Assembly (NCBI GenBank): GCA_944321165.1
Contig: CALUKE010000007.1
Span: 119,457-183,456 of the forward strand
Direction of reading: 5' to 3'
DNA: 64,000 nt
Source of the DNA: an uncultured Odoribacter sp.
GTDB taxonomy: Bacteria; Bacteroidota; Bacteroidia; Bacteroidales; Marinifilaceae
Position 1 is the stretch's first letter, and each line of letters starts with the position of its first letter. This document shows, piece by piece, positions 9,301-16,916 of the stretch. The notes beneath the pieces are model-generated. The model was not told the origin of the DNA. It saw only the letters and a list, made by a program, of their open reading frames with translations, and searched no databases. The position numbers were made by a program, and so were the translations under genes.

Positions 9301-9687
9301 ATTGGAACGGAAGAGAATCGCTTTTCCGTCGGGAGTGAAACATACCGGAATTTCGCTGCCTGAATAATAGGTCAGACGGGTCGGAGTTCCGCCGGTAACC
9401 GGTACCGTATACAGGTTTAAACCGCCATCCCGGGCTGAGGTAAATGCGATGGTTTTCCCGTCGGGGGACCAGACCGGTTGACTGTCATAAGCCGGATGGG
9501 TAGTTAACTGGGTGGCTTTACCACCTTCACTGCTTACTAAAAAAATGTCTCCCTTGTAACAGAAGGCAATGGTTTTTCCGTCGGGAGAAATGGCTGGATA
9601 GCGCATCCAAAGCGGAGTTTCCTGGGCCAGCAGCCCGGAAAAGATGAGGGCTAAAAACCCTGTGAGCATGATTTTGATAAGGTTCAT
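6349..9687 (-). CDS. Tricorn-like protease (PD40 propellers, PDZ, S41 serine protease)
   Basis: This is a 1112-residue exported protein with a signal peptide ending FSGLLAQ. Repeats of the SPDGK type (PD40/WD40-like) cover roughly residues 30-540, forming the two propellers that admit peptides in tricorn proteases. A Lys/Glu/Asp-rich linker of about 75 residues follows (about 560-640), then a further propeller-like and C1 region. Ser802-His803 in LNASHTG fit the tricorn active-site dyad. A PDZ domain and the S41 catalytic domain follow, with the likely nucleophile Ser1019 in NYSNAHG. It should cut peptides in the periplasm or at the outer membrane. It is monocistronic. The charged linker is longer than I would expect for the family. 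Confidence 0.92.
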   Translation of the reverse strand: MNLIKIMLTGFLALIFSGLLAQETPLWMRYPAISPDGKTIAFCYKGDIFLVSSEGGKATQLTTHPAYDSQPVWSPDGKTIAFTSARDGGLNLYTVPVTGGTPTRLTYYSGSEIPVCFTPDGKAILFRSNVMPDAAYGQFPSGGQVYKISVNGGRPEQFLTFDAFNICFNQKGDKIVYHDYKGYEDNWRKHHQSSVCRDIWIHDLNSGTFTNLTDKQVEDRNPIFADQDESIYFLSERFGDFNVCKMSLKNPSDIRQITKHSKHPVRFLTKSNNDVLCYSFNGEIYTLQPGKQPKKLSVSIIADNMEAPVTKMNRNQGASELALSPDGKEFAFILRGDVYVANAEYGTTKRITNTAAQERSVEFSPDGRSLVYAGERDGHWNIYVARIKDKDDKSFAYAKEIEEEQITKGTNACFQPSFSPDGKEIAYLENRTEIKVINLKNKRSRTVLPAKYNYSYSDGDQWYQWSPDGRWILAKYFEHGGWQHNDIALIKADGSGEIHNLTNSGYSDQNPKFMMNGKAIIWMSDRQGLRSHGSWGSQYDIYALFLDPEAYDEFKMSKEELALNKELKELQKKKEAEEKAAAEKKKEKKSDKAAQDSKKNKKGEKDSEGEKDGDTSNDKKEQADENKLPEMKIDFENLEDRMVRLTINSSRLGDAILTNDASKLYYLSAFEGGYDLWVRDFKNGSTRILSKLNKGGGALQMDKDGKNLYLLSGGQISKVDMNSGQLKGMGYNAEFEWKKPEERAYLFDHVWQQVTDKFYDPSIHNIDWAFYKKEYARFLPHINNNYDFAEMLGEMLGELNASHTGAQYRGGGSSSQTAALGAFYDEDFDGDGLKIKEILEKGPLDLTSEKIKPGMIIRKINNQEIQKGQDYFQLLENLSGKRVMLTIYDPTTKKEWIEYIKPTSYGNQNALLYNRWVKQRQEMVEKLSGGKIGYVHVKSMDSPSFRQVYSEILGKYRNKKAIIVDTRYNGGGWLHEDLLHLLSGKKYAEFVPRGQFIGEDPFTQWNKPSAVLVSESNYSNAHGFPWAYKELGLGKIIGMPVPGTMTAVWWETLMDPTIVFGIPQVGMKDNQGRILENMQLEPDIKVTNDPGSAMQGRDLQLEAAVESLLKEI

Positions 9688-10096
9688 TTTTTTTATAATT
9701 GATGTTAAATTTATGATTTATATCCGAAACGGCCTTAAAAGTAATGATTTTAACTGTAAAGCGAAATCGGTTGCGGAAGTTTAACGAAAAATTTGGATTT
9801 GGACTTTGATAAACAAACGGGGCTGTTTAGAATGAATAGTATTCTCCAAACAGCCCCGGGAAACGATATGCTTTTATTTATAGATAATTTTTAGGTAAGG
9901 TATAATTACAGAGTCTCAACTGAAATAGATATAGTATATTATAGAATATTTTATTTTTGCAAAATAATATGATTATTGTTTAATTTATAAATTAATCTGG
10001 ATCTATATTCAGATTAGGTATTTAAAAATAATAATTTGTATTCATTTTGATTTCATTTGGCAGAAAGCCAGGATATAACGAAATGCGTAAATTCGG
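9688..10096. other. Intergenic region with one strong inverted repeat
   Basis: This 409-bp AT-rich stretch lies upstream of the tricorn gene and before the propeller remnant. Apart from the inverted repeat at 9819-9857, I see no gene, RNA or convincing promoter. It may hold decayed sequence of the propeller gene whose 3' end survives at 10091-10369. Confidence 0.5.
9819..9857. repeat. Imperfect hairpin with GGGGCTGTTT arms
   Basis: GGGGCTGTTT (9819-9828) pairs perfectly with AAACAGCCCC (9848-9857), and an inner GAAT/ATTC pair extends the stem. No T-run follows on the plus strand. On the minus strand GTTTGTTT follows, so it could be an old minus-strand terminator. It could also be a small dispersed repeat. 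No gene adjoins it directly. Confidence 0.6.
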
Positions 10097-10369
10097 GTGG
10101 ATAAACATACGACAGTAACTTTTTATCGGATTTATGCTACCCGGAATCGGTGTTACTTGGTTTGGAATGGACATAAAATTGAAGAAGAACTTCGGAAATA
10201 TCCGGCTAAGGTTGTAGTGATGAACTGGCAAGGAGAATTGGAAAAGGTATATCAATTGGATAATTTCGCAGATTTTATCATCCCGGATGAAAGGCAAAAC
10301 CTCATTTATGTCGGAGTATATAATGCTGAAATAGAACTTGTTGAAATTCGAAGCTATCCGATGCTTTAG
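10091..10369 (+). pseudogene. 3' remnant of a 6-bladed beta-propeller (BF3164-like) gene
   Basis: An open frame of about 90 codons encodes VTFYRIYATRNRCYL..., then VVVMNWQGELEKVYQLD, then a last blade ending ELVEIRSYPML. This resembles the final blade of Bacteroidales 6-bladed propeller lipoproteins of the BF3164 type. The frame is closed upstream by TAA at 10088-10090, only a GTG at 10097 could start it, and no signal peptide or earlier blades are present. A proper terminator follows the stop. I read it as the surviving 3' end of a deleted gene rather than a working small protein. The family match is from recognition and has not been searched. Confidence 0.6.
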
Positions 10370-10372
10370 GAT

Positions 10373-10404
10373 AAAAAAAACGTCCCCGAGAGGACGTTTT
10401 TTAT
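10373..10404. terminator. Bidirectional terminator
   Basis: A-run plus CGTCC (10373-10385), loop CCGAGA, and GGACG plus T-run (10392-10404) form a strong hairpin with A and T tracts on both sides. It can end the acyl-CoA dehydrogenase operon on the minus strand and the propeller remnant on the plus strand. Confidence 0.85.
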
Positions 10405-10418
10405 TTAATTACTAGATC

Positions 10419-12128
10419 TTACTCCTTTTTGTAGAGTCCCAGTTTGTCCGGGTTGAAGTTGTTGATGAAATCCCAGTGGGCAGCGACTTTTGCCTGACCG
10501 TAATTGATAAAGATCTCGGCAGATTTTACATATTTATCGCACTTCTGGGCATCCTGCAGCAACAGATAACCGATGATGGTATAACCGGCCATTTCAACTA
10601 AACGGCGGGCATGGAAGTCGGTATACTCCGTATTGGCAACTTCGGCTACTTTGGCGGTGGCGGCTTCCAGTTTTTCGGTCATACATTTCAGGGTATCCCG
10701 CAGGTATTCATGTTCCGGTGCAATTTCCGCTTTTTCATATACTTCCCGGATGTGTTTGGCATATTGTCCGGTAGTGACTCCCCGGATGGCAGCCACGACT
10801 TGCAACTGAGAGGTTCCTTCGTAGATGTTGGTGATACGGGCATCCCGAACATAACGCTGAATGGGATAGTCTTTCATAAATCCGGATCCTCCGTGAATCT
10901 GCAGGGCATCGTAAGTGATTTCGTTGGCATATTCACTGGCGAAGAGTTTCTGCAGCGGCGTATAGATGTCGGCCAGTTTCTGGTATTCCTTCATTTCGTT
11001 GCGTTCGTCCTTGTCCAGTGCTCTTTCCTTGGAGATGTGATAGTAAGTCTTGTACATATCCACGAAGCGGGCGGTTTCGTAAAGGACGGCACGGATTCCG
11101 TGCAGTTTGGCTTCCATATTGGAAAGCATTTCATAGATGGCCGGGAATTCGATGATGGCTTTACCGAACTGTTTCCGTTCCTGAGCATATTTCAAGCCTT
11201 CCCGGTAGGCTGCTTCGGCGATACCTACCGATTGTGCGCCGATACCCAGACGGGCGGCATTCATCAGGGCCATGACGTATTTGATCAATCCCATTTTCCG
11301 CTCGCCTACCAGTTCGGCCGGAGCATTTTTGAAAACCAATTCGCAGGTCGGAGATCCCTTGATACCCAATTTGTTTTCGATGCGGCGTACGGTCACGGCA
11401 TTGCTGGCACGATCGTAAATGAACATGGACAGACCACGGCCATCATTGGTGCCGGGTTCGGAACGGGCCAATACCAGGGAGATATGACCGTCACCGTTGG
11501 TGATAAAACGTTTCACCCCGTTCAGATACCATTTGCCGTCGGCTTCGTTGAAGGTGGCTTTTAACTGTACGGCCTGCAGGTCGGAACCGGCATCCGGTTC
11601 GGTCAGGTCCATGGCACAGGTCTCGCCGGCACAAACCCGGGGCAGGTATTTCGCTTTCTGCTCTTCGCTGGCAAATTCATTGATCGTTTCTGCACAGTCC
11701 TGTAAGCCCCAGATATTTTGCAATCCGGCATCTGCCCGGGCTACAATCTCAGCAGCCATGATGAACGGAGTGATCGGGAAGTTCAGTCCGTTGTATTTGC
11801 GGGGCAGAGAAATACCGTTCAAACCGGCCTGGTTGATGACATCGATGTTTTGTTGAGTGCCGGCGGCATATTTGACATGACCGTCTATTACCTGAGGTCC
11901 TTCGGCATCGACAGATTCTGCATTTACGGCTACCACGTCTCCGCAGATTTCACCGACAATCTCCAATACCTTGTCGTAATTGTCGAAAGCATCTTCGAAA
12001 TCACGCGGAGCATTGTCGTATAGCTGAGCTTCCGTATAATTACGCTCTTTCAGGGCTACAATCTTTTCCATCAACGGGTGTCCGAGGTGGAATTTTATAT
12101 CTTCGTTGTCTGTATAAAAATTAGCCAT
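10419..12128 (-). CDS. Acyl-CoA dehydrogenase (Etf-linked, long form)
   Basis: This is a 569-residue flavoenzyme. The N-terminal and middle domains carry the signatures CAMDLTEPDAGSDLQ (about 170-185) and the FAD/CoA region GVKRFITNG. The C-terminal helical domain includes QIHGGSGFMKDYPIQRYVRDARITNIYEGTS, where the catalytic Glu lies in the YEGTS region of this family. About 150 extra residues after that point form the extended C-terminus of the long Bacteroidota forms. It oxidises acyl-CoA, or runs in reverse as butyryl/enoyl-CoA reductase, exchanging electrons with EtfAB. It is the last gene of etfB-etfA-acd and starts 27 bp after etfA. A role in butyrate formation is plausible but not shown by sequence alone. 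Confidence 0.93.
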   Translation of the reverse strand: MANFYTDNEDIKFHLGHPLMEKIVALKERNYTEAQLYDNAPRDFEDAFDNYDKVLEIVGEICGDVVAVNAESVDAEGPQVIDGHVKYAAGTQQNIDVINQAGLNGISLPRKYNGLNFPITPFIMAAEIVARADAGLQNIWGLQDCAETINEFASEEQKAKYLPRVCAGETCAMDLTEPDAGSDLQAVQLKATFNEADGKWYLNGVKRFITNGDGHISLVLARSEPGTNDGRGLSMFIYDRASNAVTVRRIENKLGIKGSPTCELVFKNAPAELVGERKMGLIKYVMALMNAARLGIGAQSVGIAEAAYREGLKYAQERKQFGKAIIEFPAIYEMLSNMEAKLHGIRAVLYETARFVDMYKTYYHISKERALDKDERNEMKEYQKLADIYTPLQKLFASEYANEITYDALQIHGGSGFMKDYPIQRYVRDARITNIYEGTSQLQVVAAIRGVTTGQYAKHIREVYEKAEIAPEHEYLRDTLKCMTEKLEAATAKVAEVANTEYTDFHARRLVEMAGYTIIGYLLLQDAQKCDKYVKSAEIFINYGQAKVAAHWDFINNFNPDKLGLYKKE

Positions 12129-12155
12129 ACTTTGAATTTTACAATTTACAATTAA

Positions 12156-13175
12156 TTACTTGCTGTTCTTTTTGTAATACTGGATCATTTTCGGGATGAC
12201 AACATTCAGGTCTCCGGTAATTACATAATCTGCAAATTTGTTGATCGGAGCATTGGCATCGGTATTGATGGCGATGACCATGGCCGATTCTTCCATGCCG
12301 GCCGTATGTTGGATTTGTCCGGAGATACCGCAGGCGATATACAATTTCGGACGGACGGTCGTTCCGGTTTGGCCGATCTGGCGTTCGTGTTCGCAGAATC
12401 CGGCATCAACGGCTGCACGGGAAGCTCCGACTTCTCCGCCTAAAACGGAAGCCAGTTCATATAACAGCTGGAAGTTTTCTTTTGATCCTACACCATATCC
12501 TCCGGATACGATGATGGGGGCTGCTTTCAGATTGACTTTGGATTTTTCCATTTGACGCTCGATCACATGGATGACAAAATCTTCCGGAGAGGTGAAGCCG
12601 TTCACGTCGATGGTTTTGATTTCACCCTGGTGATTGGCATTGAAAATTTCTTTTTTCATTACACCTTCCCGCACCGTAGCCATCTGGGGACGGCATTCCG
12701 GATTCACGATCGTTGCAACGATATTTCCTCCGAAAGCCGGACGGATCTGATATAGCAGGTTGTGATATGTTTTTTCGTTTTTCTTGTCTTCATAATCTCC
12801 GATTTCCAGACTCGTACAGTCGGCGGTCAAGCCGCTGTGCAGGGCGGAAGATACCCGGGGCCCCAGGTCGCGACCAATGCTGGAGGCTCCCATAAAGGCA
12901 ATCTGCGGTTTTTCCTGTTTGAACAGGTTTACTAAAATGGAGGAATGAGGCAGGGTCGTGTATGGTGCCAGGCGTTCGTCGTCTCCTACCCAGAGTACAT
13001 CGACTCCGTATGGAAATACCTGTTTTTCAACACCTGCTAAATGGCTACCCAATACGATAGCTTCGAGTTTTACACCCAATTCTGTGGCCAGGGTACGTCC
13101 TTTGGTCAGTAATTCGAGACTTACATCGGCTATGATACCCTCTTCTATTTCGCAATATACAAATACGCTGTTCAT
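12156..13175 (-). CDS. etfA: Electron transfer flavoprotein alpha subunit
   Basis: This 339-residue protein starts at MNSVFVYCEIEEG (ATG complementary to 13173-13175). The frame is open about 18 codons further, but that extension is polar and outside the normal EtfA start. The C-terminal FAD-binding domain is clear: VSGGYGVGS, GASRAAVDAGF, QIGQTGTTVRPKLYIACGISGQIQH and AINTDANAPINKFADY. With EtfB it forms the heterodimer that passes electrons between the acyl-CoA dehydrogenase and ferredoxin or NADH partners. It sits between etfB and the dehydrogenase gene. Confidence 0.96.
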   Translation of the reverse strand: MNSVFVYCEIEEGIIADVSLELLTKGRTLATELGVKLEAIVLGSHLAGVEKQVFPYGVDVLWVGDDERLAPYTTLPHSSILVNLFKQEKPQIAFMGASSIGRDLGPRVSSALHSGLTADCTSLEIGDYEDKKNEKTYHNLLYQIRPAFGGNIVATIVNPECRPQMATVREGVMKKEIFNANHQGEIKTIDVNGFTSPEDFVIHVIERQMEKSKVNLKAAPIIVSGGYGVGSKENFQLLYELASVLGGEVGASRAAVDAGFCEHERQIGQTGTTVRPKLYIACGISGQIQHTAGMEESAMVIAINTDANAPINKFADYVITGDLNVVIPKMIQYYKKNSK

Positions 13176-13245
13176 AATTTGATCGTTAATTTTGGAATGA
13201 AGATTCTGATTGAATTTGACGGTCATCAATCATGAATCGTACACA

Positions 13246-14118
13246 TTATCCGATGGTGTGGTTAATAATCAGTTCTTTCATCATGGCGTCGATCGCTTCG
13301 TCGCTGGCATCCATTACTTTGGCTTCTTTGGCCTGGAATACGACGCTTTCGATGTTTTTCACTTTGGTCGGTGAGCCGTTCAGACCTAATTCCTGCGGAT
13401 CACACGTGATGTCGTTGACACTCCATTCGGTTATTTTCAAATAAGGGCGTTCCTGAAGCAGATTGAGATAATCTTCATCGGCGTCCTGTAATTCTTGTGT
13501 GCCCCGGGCATATTTGTATTTCATGACAAAACGGGCGTTGCGGGGACGGCAGGGAGCTGCCGAACCATTAACGGTCACGACGCAGGGAACCGGACATTCA
13601 ACCACTTCGATACCTCTTTCGAGACGGCGTTTGATGGTGATCTTCTCTTCCGTGATATTCAATATGTCTTCAGCATATGTAACCTGCGGCAGTTTCAGCT
13701 TTTCTGCCACCTGAGGCCCTACCTGTGCGGTATCACCGTCAATGGCCTGACGGCCGCAAATCAACAGATCGGGGTTCAGATTCCGCAGAGCACAAGCCAA
13801 TGCATAAGAGGTAGCCAGGGTATCAGAGCCCGCAAATGCACGGTCGGATAATAAATAACCACCGTCTGCTCCTCTATACATGGCTTCACGTATGATTTCT
13901 GCAGCACGGCCGGGGCCCATTGTCAAGATATGTACCGTAGTCCCTTCAATTTTATCTTTTAATCGTAATGCCTGTTCCAGGGCATTCAAATCTTCAGGGT
14001 TAAAGATAGCAGGTAAGGCTGCTCTGTTTACAGTTCCGTCTGCCTTCATCGCATCTTTCCCTACATTTCTGGTGTCGGGAACCTGCTTCGCAAGAACAAT
14101 GATTTTAAGTCCTTTCAT
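13246..14118 (-). CDS. etfB: Electron transfer flavoprotein beta subunit
   Basis: This is a 290-residue EtfB. Typical segments are the N-terminal IIVLAKQVPDTRN, the NPEDLNALEQALRLKD region, GPGRAAEIIREAMYRGADGGYLLSDRAFAGSDT, the nucleotide-binding GRQAIDGDTAQVGPQVAEKL and the VECPVPCVVTVNG strand. It is the first gene of the operon and is preceded by a minus-strand promoter-like element at 14274-14281. Whether this Etf bifurcates electrons to ferredoxin cannot be decided by eye. Confidence 0.95.
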   Translation of the reverse strand: MKGLKIIVLAKQVPDTRNVGKDAMKADGTVNRAALPAIFNPEDLNALEQALRLKDKIEGTTVHILTMGPGRAAEIIREAMYRGADGGYLLSDRAFAGSDTLATSYALACALRNLNPDLLICGRQAIDGDTAQVGPQVAEKLKLPQVTYAEDILNITEEKITIKRRLERGIEVVECPVPCVVTVNGSAAPCRPRNARFVMKYKYARGTQELQDADEDYLNLLQERPYLKITEWSVNDITCDPQELGLNGSPTKVKNIESVVFQAKEAKVMDASDEAIDAMMKELIINHTIG

Positions 14119-14273
14119 GTTACATTATTTAAGTTATCATCTTTCTGAATTTGATACAATCGGAAAGATTTTAAAATTAATATTCACTATTTTCGGTATA
14201 GTTGAAGTGCCCATATGACATGCTTCTTAGGATGCAAAAGACCAAATGGGAAAACTTGTAACTATTTAGTGAG

Positions 14274-14281
14274 CAAAGATA
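14274..14281 (-). promoter_or_regulatory. Putative -7 promoter element for etfB-etfA-acd
   Basis: On the minus strand this reads TATCTTTG, an exact TAnnTTTG match. The -33 region (TTTTC) is poor. It lies about 155 bp upstream of etfB in the only gap before the operon. Confidence 0.5.
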
Positions 14282-14413
14282 ATACAATAAAAATAAAAGC
14301 TGAAAAGTAAAAGCCAAAAAGTGTAAATTGTGATCAAATTTCAGTAGGTTTTTTTTATTTTTTTGTAACTCTTCAGGCTTTAAAGATGTTTTTGAAGGGC
14401 AGGTGTTAGAATA

Positions 14414-14453
14414 AAAAATAGACAGCTATCGCAATATATAGCTGTCTATTTTT
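14414..14453 (-). terminator. Terminator of the ior operon
   Basis: A 16-bp perfect stem (14414-14429 with 14438-14453) around an eight-base loop starts 12 bp past the iorB stop, and T residues follow on the minus strand. It is among the strongest hairpins in the window. Confidence 0.88.
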
Positions 14454-14465
14454 ACTGGTCGATTT

Positions 14466-15047
14466 TTAATAATTTTGTGCAAATTCCCGGCCGGCCCGTA
14501 AGGCTTTGAGGTTCATCTCAACGATCTCTTCTCCTTTGCGTGAGAAAATGGCGCGGATGCCTTCTTCGAGGTATTCGAAAGGAATCTCGATGAACGGAGA
14601 GGCTGCTCCCAGCATGACGAAATTGCTGGCCCGAACATTACCGGCTGCTTCCTTGGCAATGCTGTCTGCATCGATGATTACCTGGTGCGGAAGCGCTTTC
14701 AGGGTGTTCATCAGTTGGTCCACATCCGGATAATTGGGAATGTTGATGAAAGGGGTTGCGTTGGTAACAACATAACCGCCTTCACGTAAATAAGGCAGAT
14801 AGCGGAGAGCTTCCATCGGTTCTACGGACAGGATAATGTCCGCGGTCCCTTTGGCAATCAGATCGGAATAGATCGGTTGATCTGAAATCCGCATGTATGA
14901 TTGAACATCGCCTCCTCTCTGGCTCATGCCGTGAGTTTCTGCCTGTTTCATATATAAGTTATTGGTCAGTGCGGCAGAGCCCAATGCTGCTGCAATGGAC
15001 AGAATCCCCTGGCCTCCGACTCCTGCTAATATGATATCTGTTTTCAT
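14466..15047 (-). CDS. iorB: Indolepyruvate:ferredoxin oxidoreductase beta subunit
   Basis: This 193-residue protein starts at MKTDIILAGVGGQG; the longer frame adds a Lys-rich stretch overlapping the leader. GVGGQGILS is the gamma-domain signature of 2-oxoacid:ferredoxin oxidoreductases, and QAETHGMSQRGGDV is typical of IorB. With IorA it converts aryl pyruvates from Trp, Tyr and Phe transamination to aryl acyl-CoA while reducing ferredoxin, or works in reverse. It follows iorA by 19 bp. The assignment is strong because of sequence and partner. Confidence 0.93.
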   Translation of the reverse strand: MKTDIILAGVGGQGILSIAAALGSAALTNNLYMKQAETHGMSQRGGDVQSYMRISDQPIYSDLIAKGTADIILSVEPMEALRYLPYLREGGYVVTNATPFINIPNYPDVDQLMNTLKALPHQVIIDADSIAKEAAGNVRASNFVMLGAASPFIEIPFEYLEEGIRAIFSRKGEEIVEMNLKALRAGREFAQNY

Positions 15048-15066
15048 GATGTTTACTTTTTGCTTT

Positions 15067-16659
15067 TTACTTTTTACTTTTTTTGGCATCTCTGGCAGCT
15101 TTCTGTATGCAGACTCTTCGGGGAATAATGACAGATACTCCTTTGTATTCCAGTTCTTCCCGGATGATCCTACACAGTTCGTCGTGGTTTTTCGGTACCG
15201 GCATCAATACGCGAATGTGTTCCGGTTCTACTCCGATGCCTTGACAGATCGATTCTATTTTTCCGAGTGCGGAAGACTCCTGGCCACCGGTCATGGAAAT
15301 AGATTCGTTGTCTGAGATAATGACTGTGATCGGTGTTTTTTCGTTGACGGCATCCAGCAGACCGGTCATACCGGAATGGGTGAATGTAGAGTCGCCGATG
15401 ACGGCAACCGTCGGGAATAATCCTGCATCGCAGGCTCCTTTGGCCATGGTAATGGAGGCTCCCATATCCACGCAGGAGTTGATGGCTTGGAAAGGAGGAA
15501 GAGCTCCCAGGGTGTAGCAGCCGATATCGGAAAATACCCGTCCTTCTCCGTAAGTGGCAATCACTTCGTTGAGGGCTTTGTATACGTCCCGGTGGCTGCA
15601 GCCGGTACAAAGGGCTGGCGGTCGAGGCATGACGATTTCCGGAACCGGAGCTCCTTCCCGGGTTTGGAAACAGAGGGCTTTGCCGACTAAATCCGGATTC
15701 AGTTCGCCGTCCCGGGGCAGAGTGCCGTCTAGACGTCCCATGATGTTTTCTTTGCCGGGATAACCTTTCAGCATTTCCTCTACAACCGGATATCCTTCTT
15801 CGAGTACCAGGATCTGTTTGCATTCACGCAGCAGACGTTTGATCATCTTGCGGGGCAATGGGTACTGGCTGACTTTTACGACCGGATAGATACATCCTCC
15901 GTCAAAATTTTCTAACAGATAGTTATAGGTGATACCGCAGGCAATGATACCGAGCGATTTGTCGCTTCCGTCGATGTATTGGTTGAATGGAGACTGCTCA
16001 GACGCTTTGATGAAGTCTGCCTGTTTGTCGAGCAGCAGTTTGTAGCGTTTGCGGGCAATGGCCGGCAGCAATACGAATTGCCGCTTGTCTTCGGGTAAGT
16101 GTAAATGGTTTTCTGCTAAGCCGTCGTGGGTTTCTACTCCGGAACGGGAGTGGGCCAGACGGGTGGTGATGCGCATCAATACGGGAGAACCGACGGTTTC
16201 CGATAAGGCGAATCCATAACGGGTCATCTCATAGGCCTCCTGTTGATTGGAAGGTTCCAGTGTCGGTACTAACGCGAATTTTCCATATACCCGAGAATCC
16301 TGTTCGTTCTGGGAAGAGTGCATGGACGGGTCGTCGGCCGCTGTTACGACCATACCGCCGTTTGCTCCGGTAATGGCTGCATTCATGAAGCAGTCTGCTG
16401 CAACGTTCATACCGACATGTTTCATACATACCAATGCCCTTTTGCCTGCATAAGACATGCCAAGAGCCGATTCCATGGCGGTCTTTTCGTTGGCAGCCCA
16501 AGCCCGGTGTACGTTACGGGCGATGGCTTCTTTTGAATTCTGAATATATTCGGTGATTTCTGTTGAAGGAGTTCCGGGGTAGGCATACACACCTGATATG
16601 CCGCTGTCAATAGCTCCCTGAGCAATTGCTTCAACACCTAATAATAGTTGTTTTTGCAT
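15067..16659 (-). CDS. iorA: Indolepyruvate:ferredoxin oxidoreductase alpha subunit (TPP-binding)
   Basis: This is a 530-residue subunit. The N-terminal half has GVYAYPGTPSTEITEY and AWAANEKTAMESALGMSYAGKRAL, the pyrimidine-binding domain. The C-terminal half has CTGCSHRDVY and the TPP/Mg site GDSTFTHSGMTGLLDAV...NESISMTGGQ. Archaeal IorA carries a ferredoxin domain with CxxCxxC clusters at its C-terminus. Here the chain ends soon after VIIPRRVCIQKAARDAKK with no cluster motif, so electrons must leave through another protein or the TPP-domain cysteines. It heads a two-gene operon with iorB. Confidence 0.93.
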   Translation of the reverse strand: MQKQLLLGVEAIAQGAIDSGISGVYAYPGTPSTEITEYIQNSKEAIARNVHRAWAANEKTAMESALGMSYAGKRALVCMKHVGMNVAADCFMNAAITGANGGMVVTAADDPSMHSSQNEQDSRVYGKFALVPTLEPSNQQEAYEMTRYGFALSETVGSPVLMRITTRLAHSRSGVETHDGLAENHLHLPEDKRQFVLLPAIARKRYKLLLDKQADFIKASEQSPFNQYIDGSDKSLGIIACGITYNYLLENFDGGCIYPVVKVSQYPLPRKMIKRLLRECKQILVLEEGYPVVEEMLKGYPGKENIMGRLDGTLPRDGELNPDLVGKALCFQTREGAPVPEIVMPRPPALCTGCSHRDVYKALNEVIATYGEGRVFSDIGCYTLGALPPFQAINSCVDMGASITMAKGACDAGLFPTVAVIGDSTFTHSGMTGLLDAVNEKTPITVIISDNESISMTGGQESSALGKIESICQGIGVEPEHIRVLMPVPKNHDELCRIIREELEYKGVSVIIPRRVCIQKAARDAKKSKK

Positions 16660-16916
16660 AATTTGTCTGGTTTTATAATGATTTAAAATTGCAATCGAGT
16701 GTACGTCTTTGACGCAAAAGAATATAACATACCGCTTTGTCTGCCTGACAGAAAAACAAAATTAGAGTCCCCAGTGGAATTTCAGGGTCCCCATGATGTA
16801 GGCTAAAACAAAATAATATTCAAAAGGACGGTACATGTGTCTAAAATGCATATTGTATTAAAACGTTTGCGAAGATAGACATATTCTTTAAAAAAAGAAA
16901 GAATCGGACTAAAAAA

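Larger units (their letters stand above)
14119..14465. other. Intergenic region holding the etfB promoter and iorB terminator
   Basis: This 347-bp gap contains the putative etfB promoter (14274-14281) and the iorB terminator (14414-14453). The remaining AT-rich sequence shows no gene. The 5' leader of etfB would be about 145 nt. I found no recognisable riboswitch in it. Confidence 0.6.

Noticed and set aside
10611..11564. A 317-codon open frame on the plus strand inside the acyl-CoA dehydrogenase gene
   Set aside because: It is the antisense shadow of a well-conserved enzyme, has Phe/Gly-rich unnatural composition and no matching promoter.
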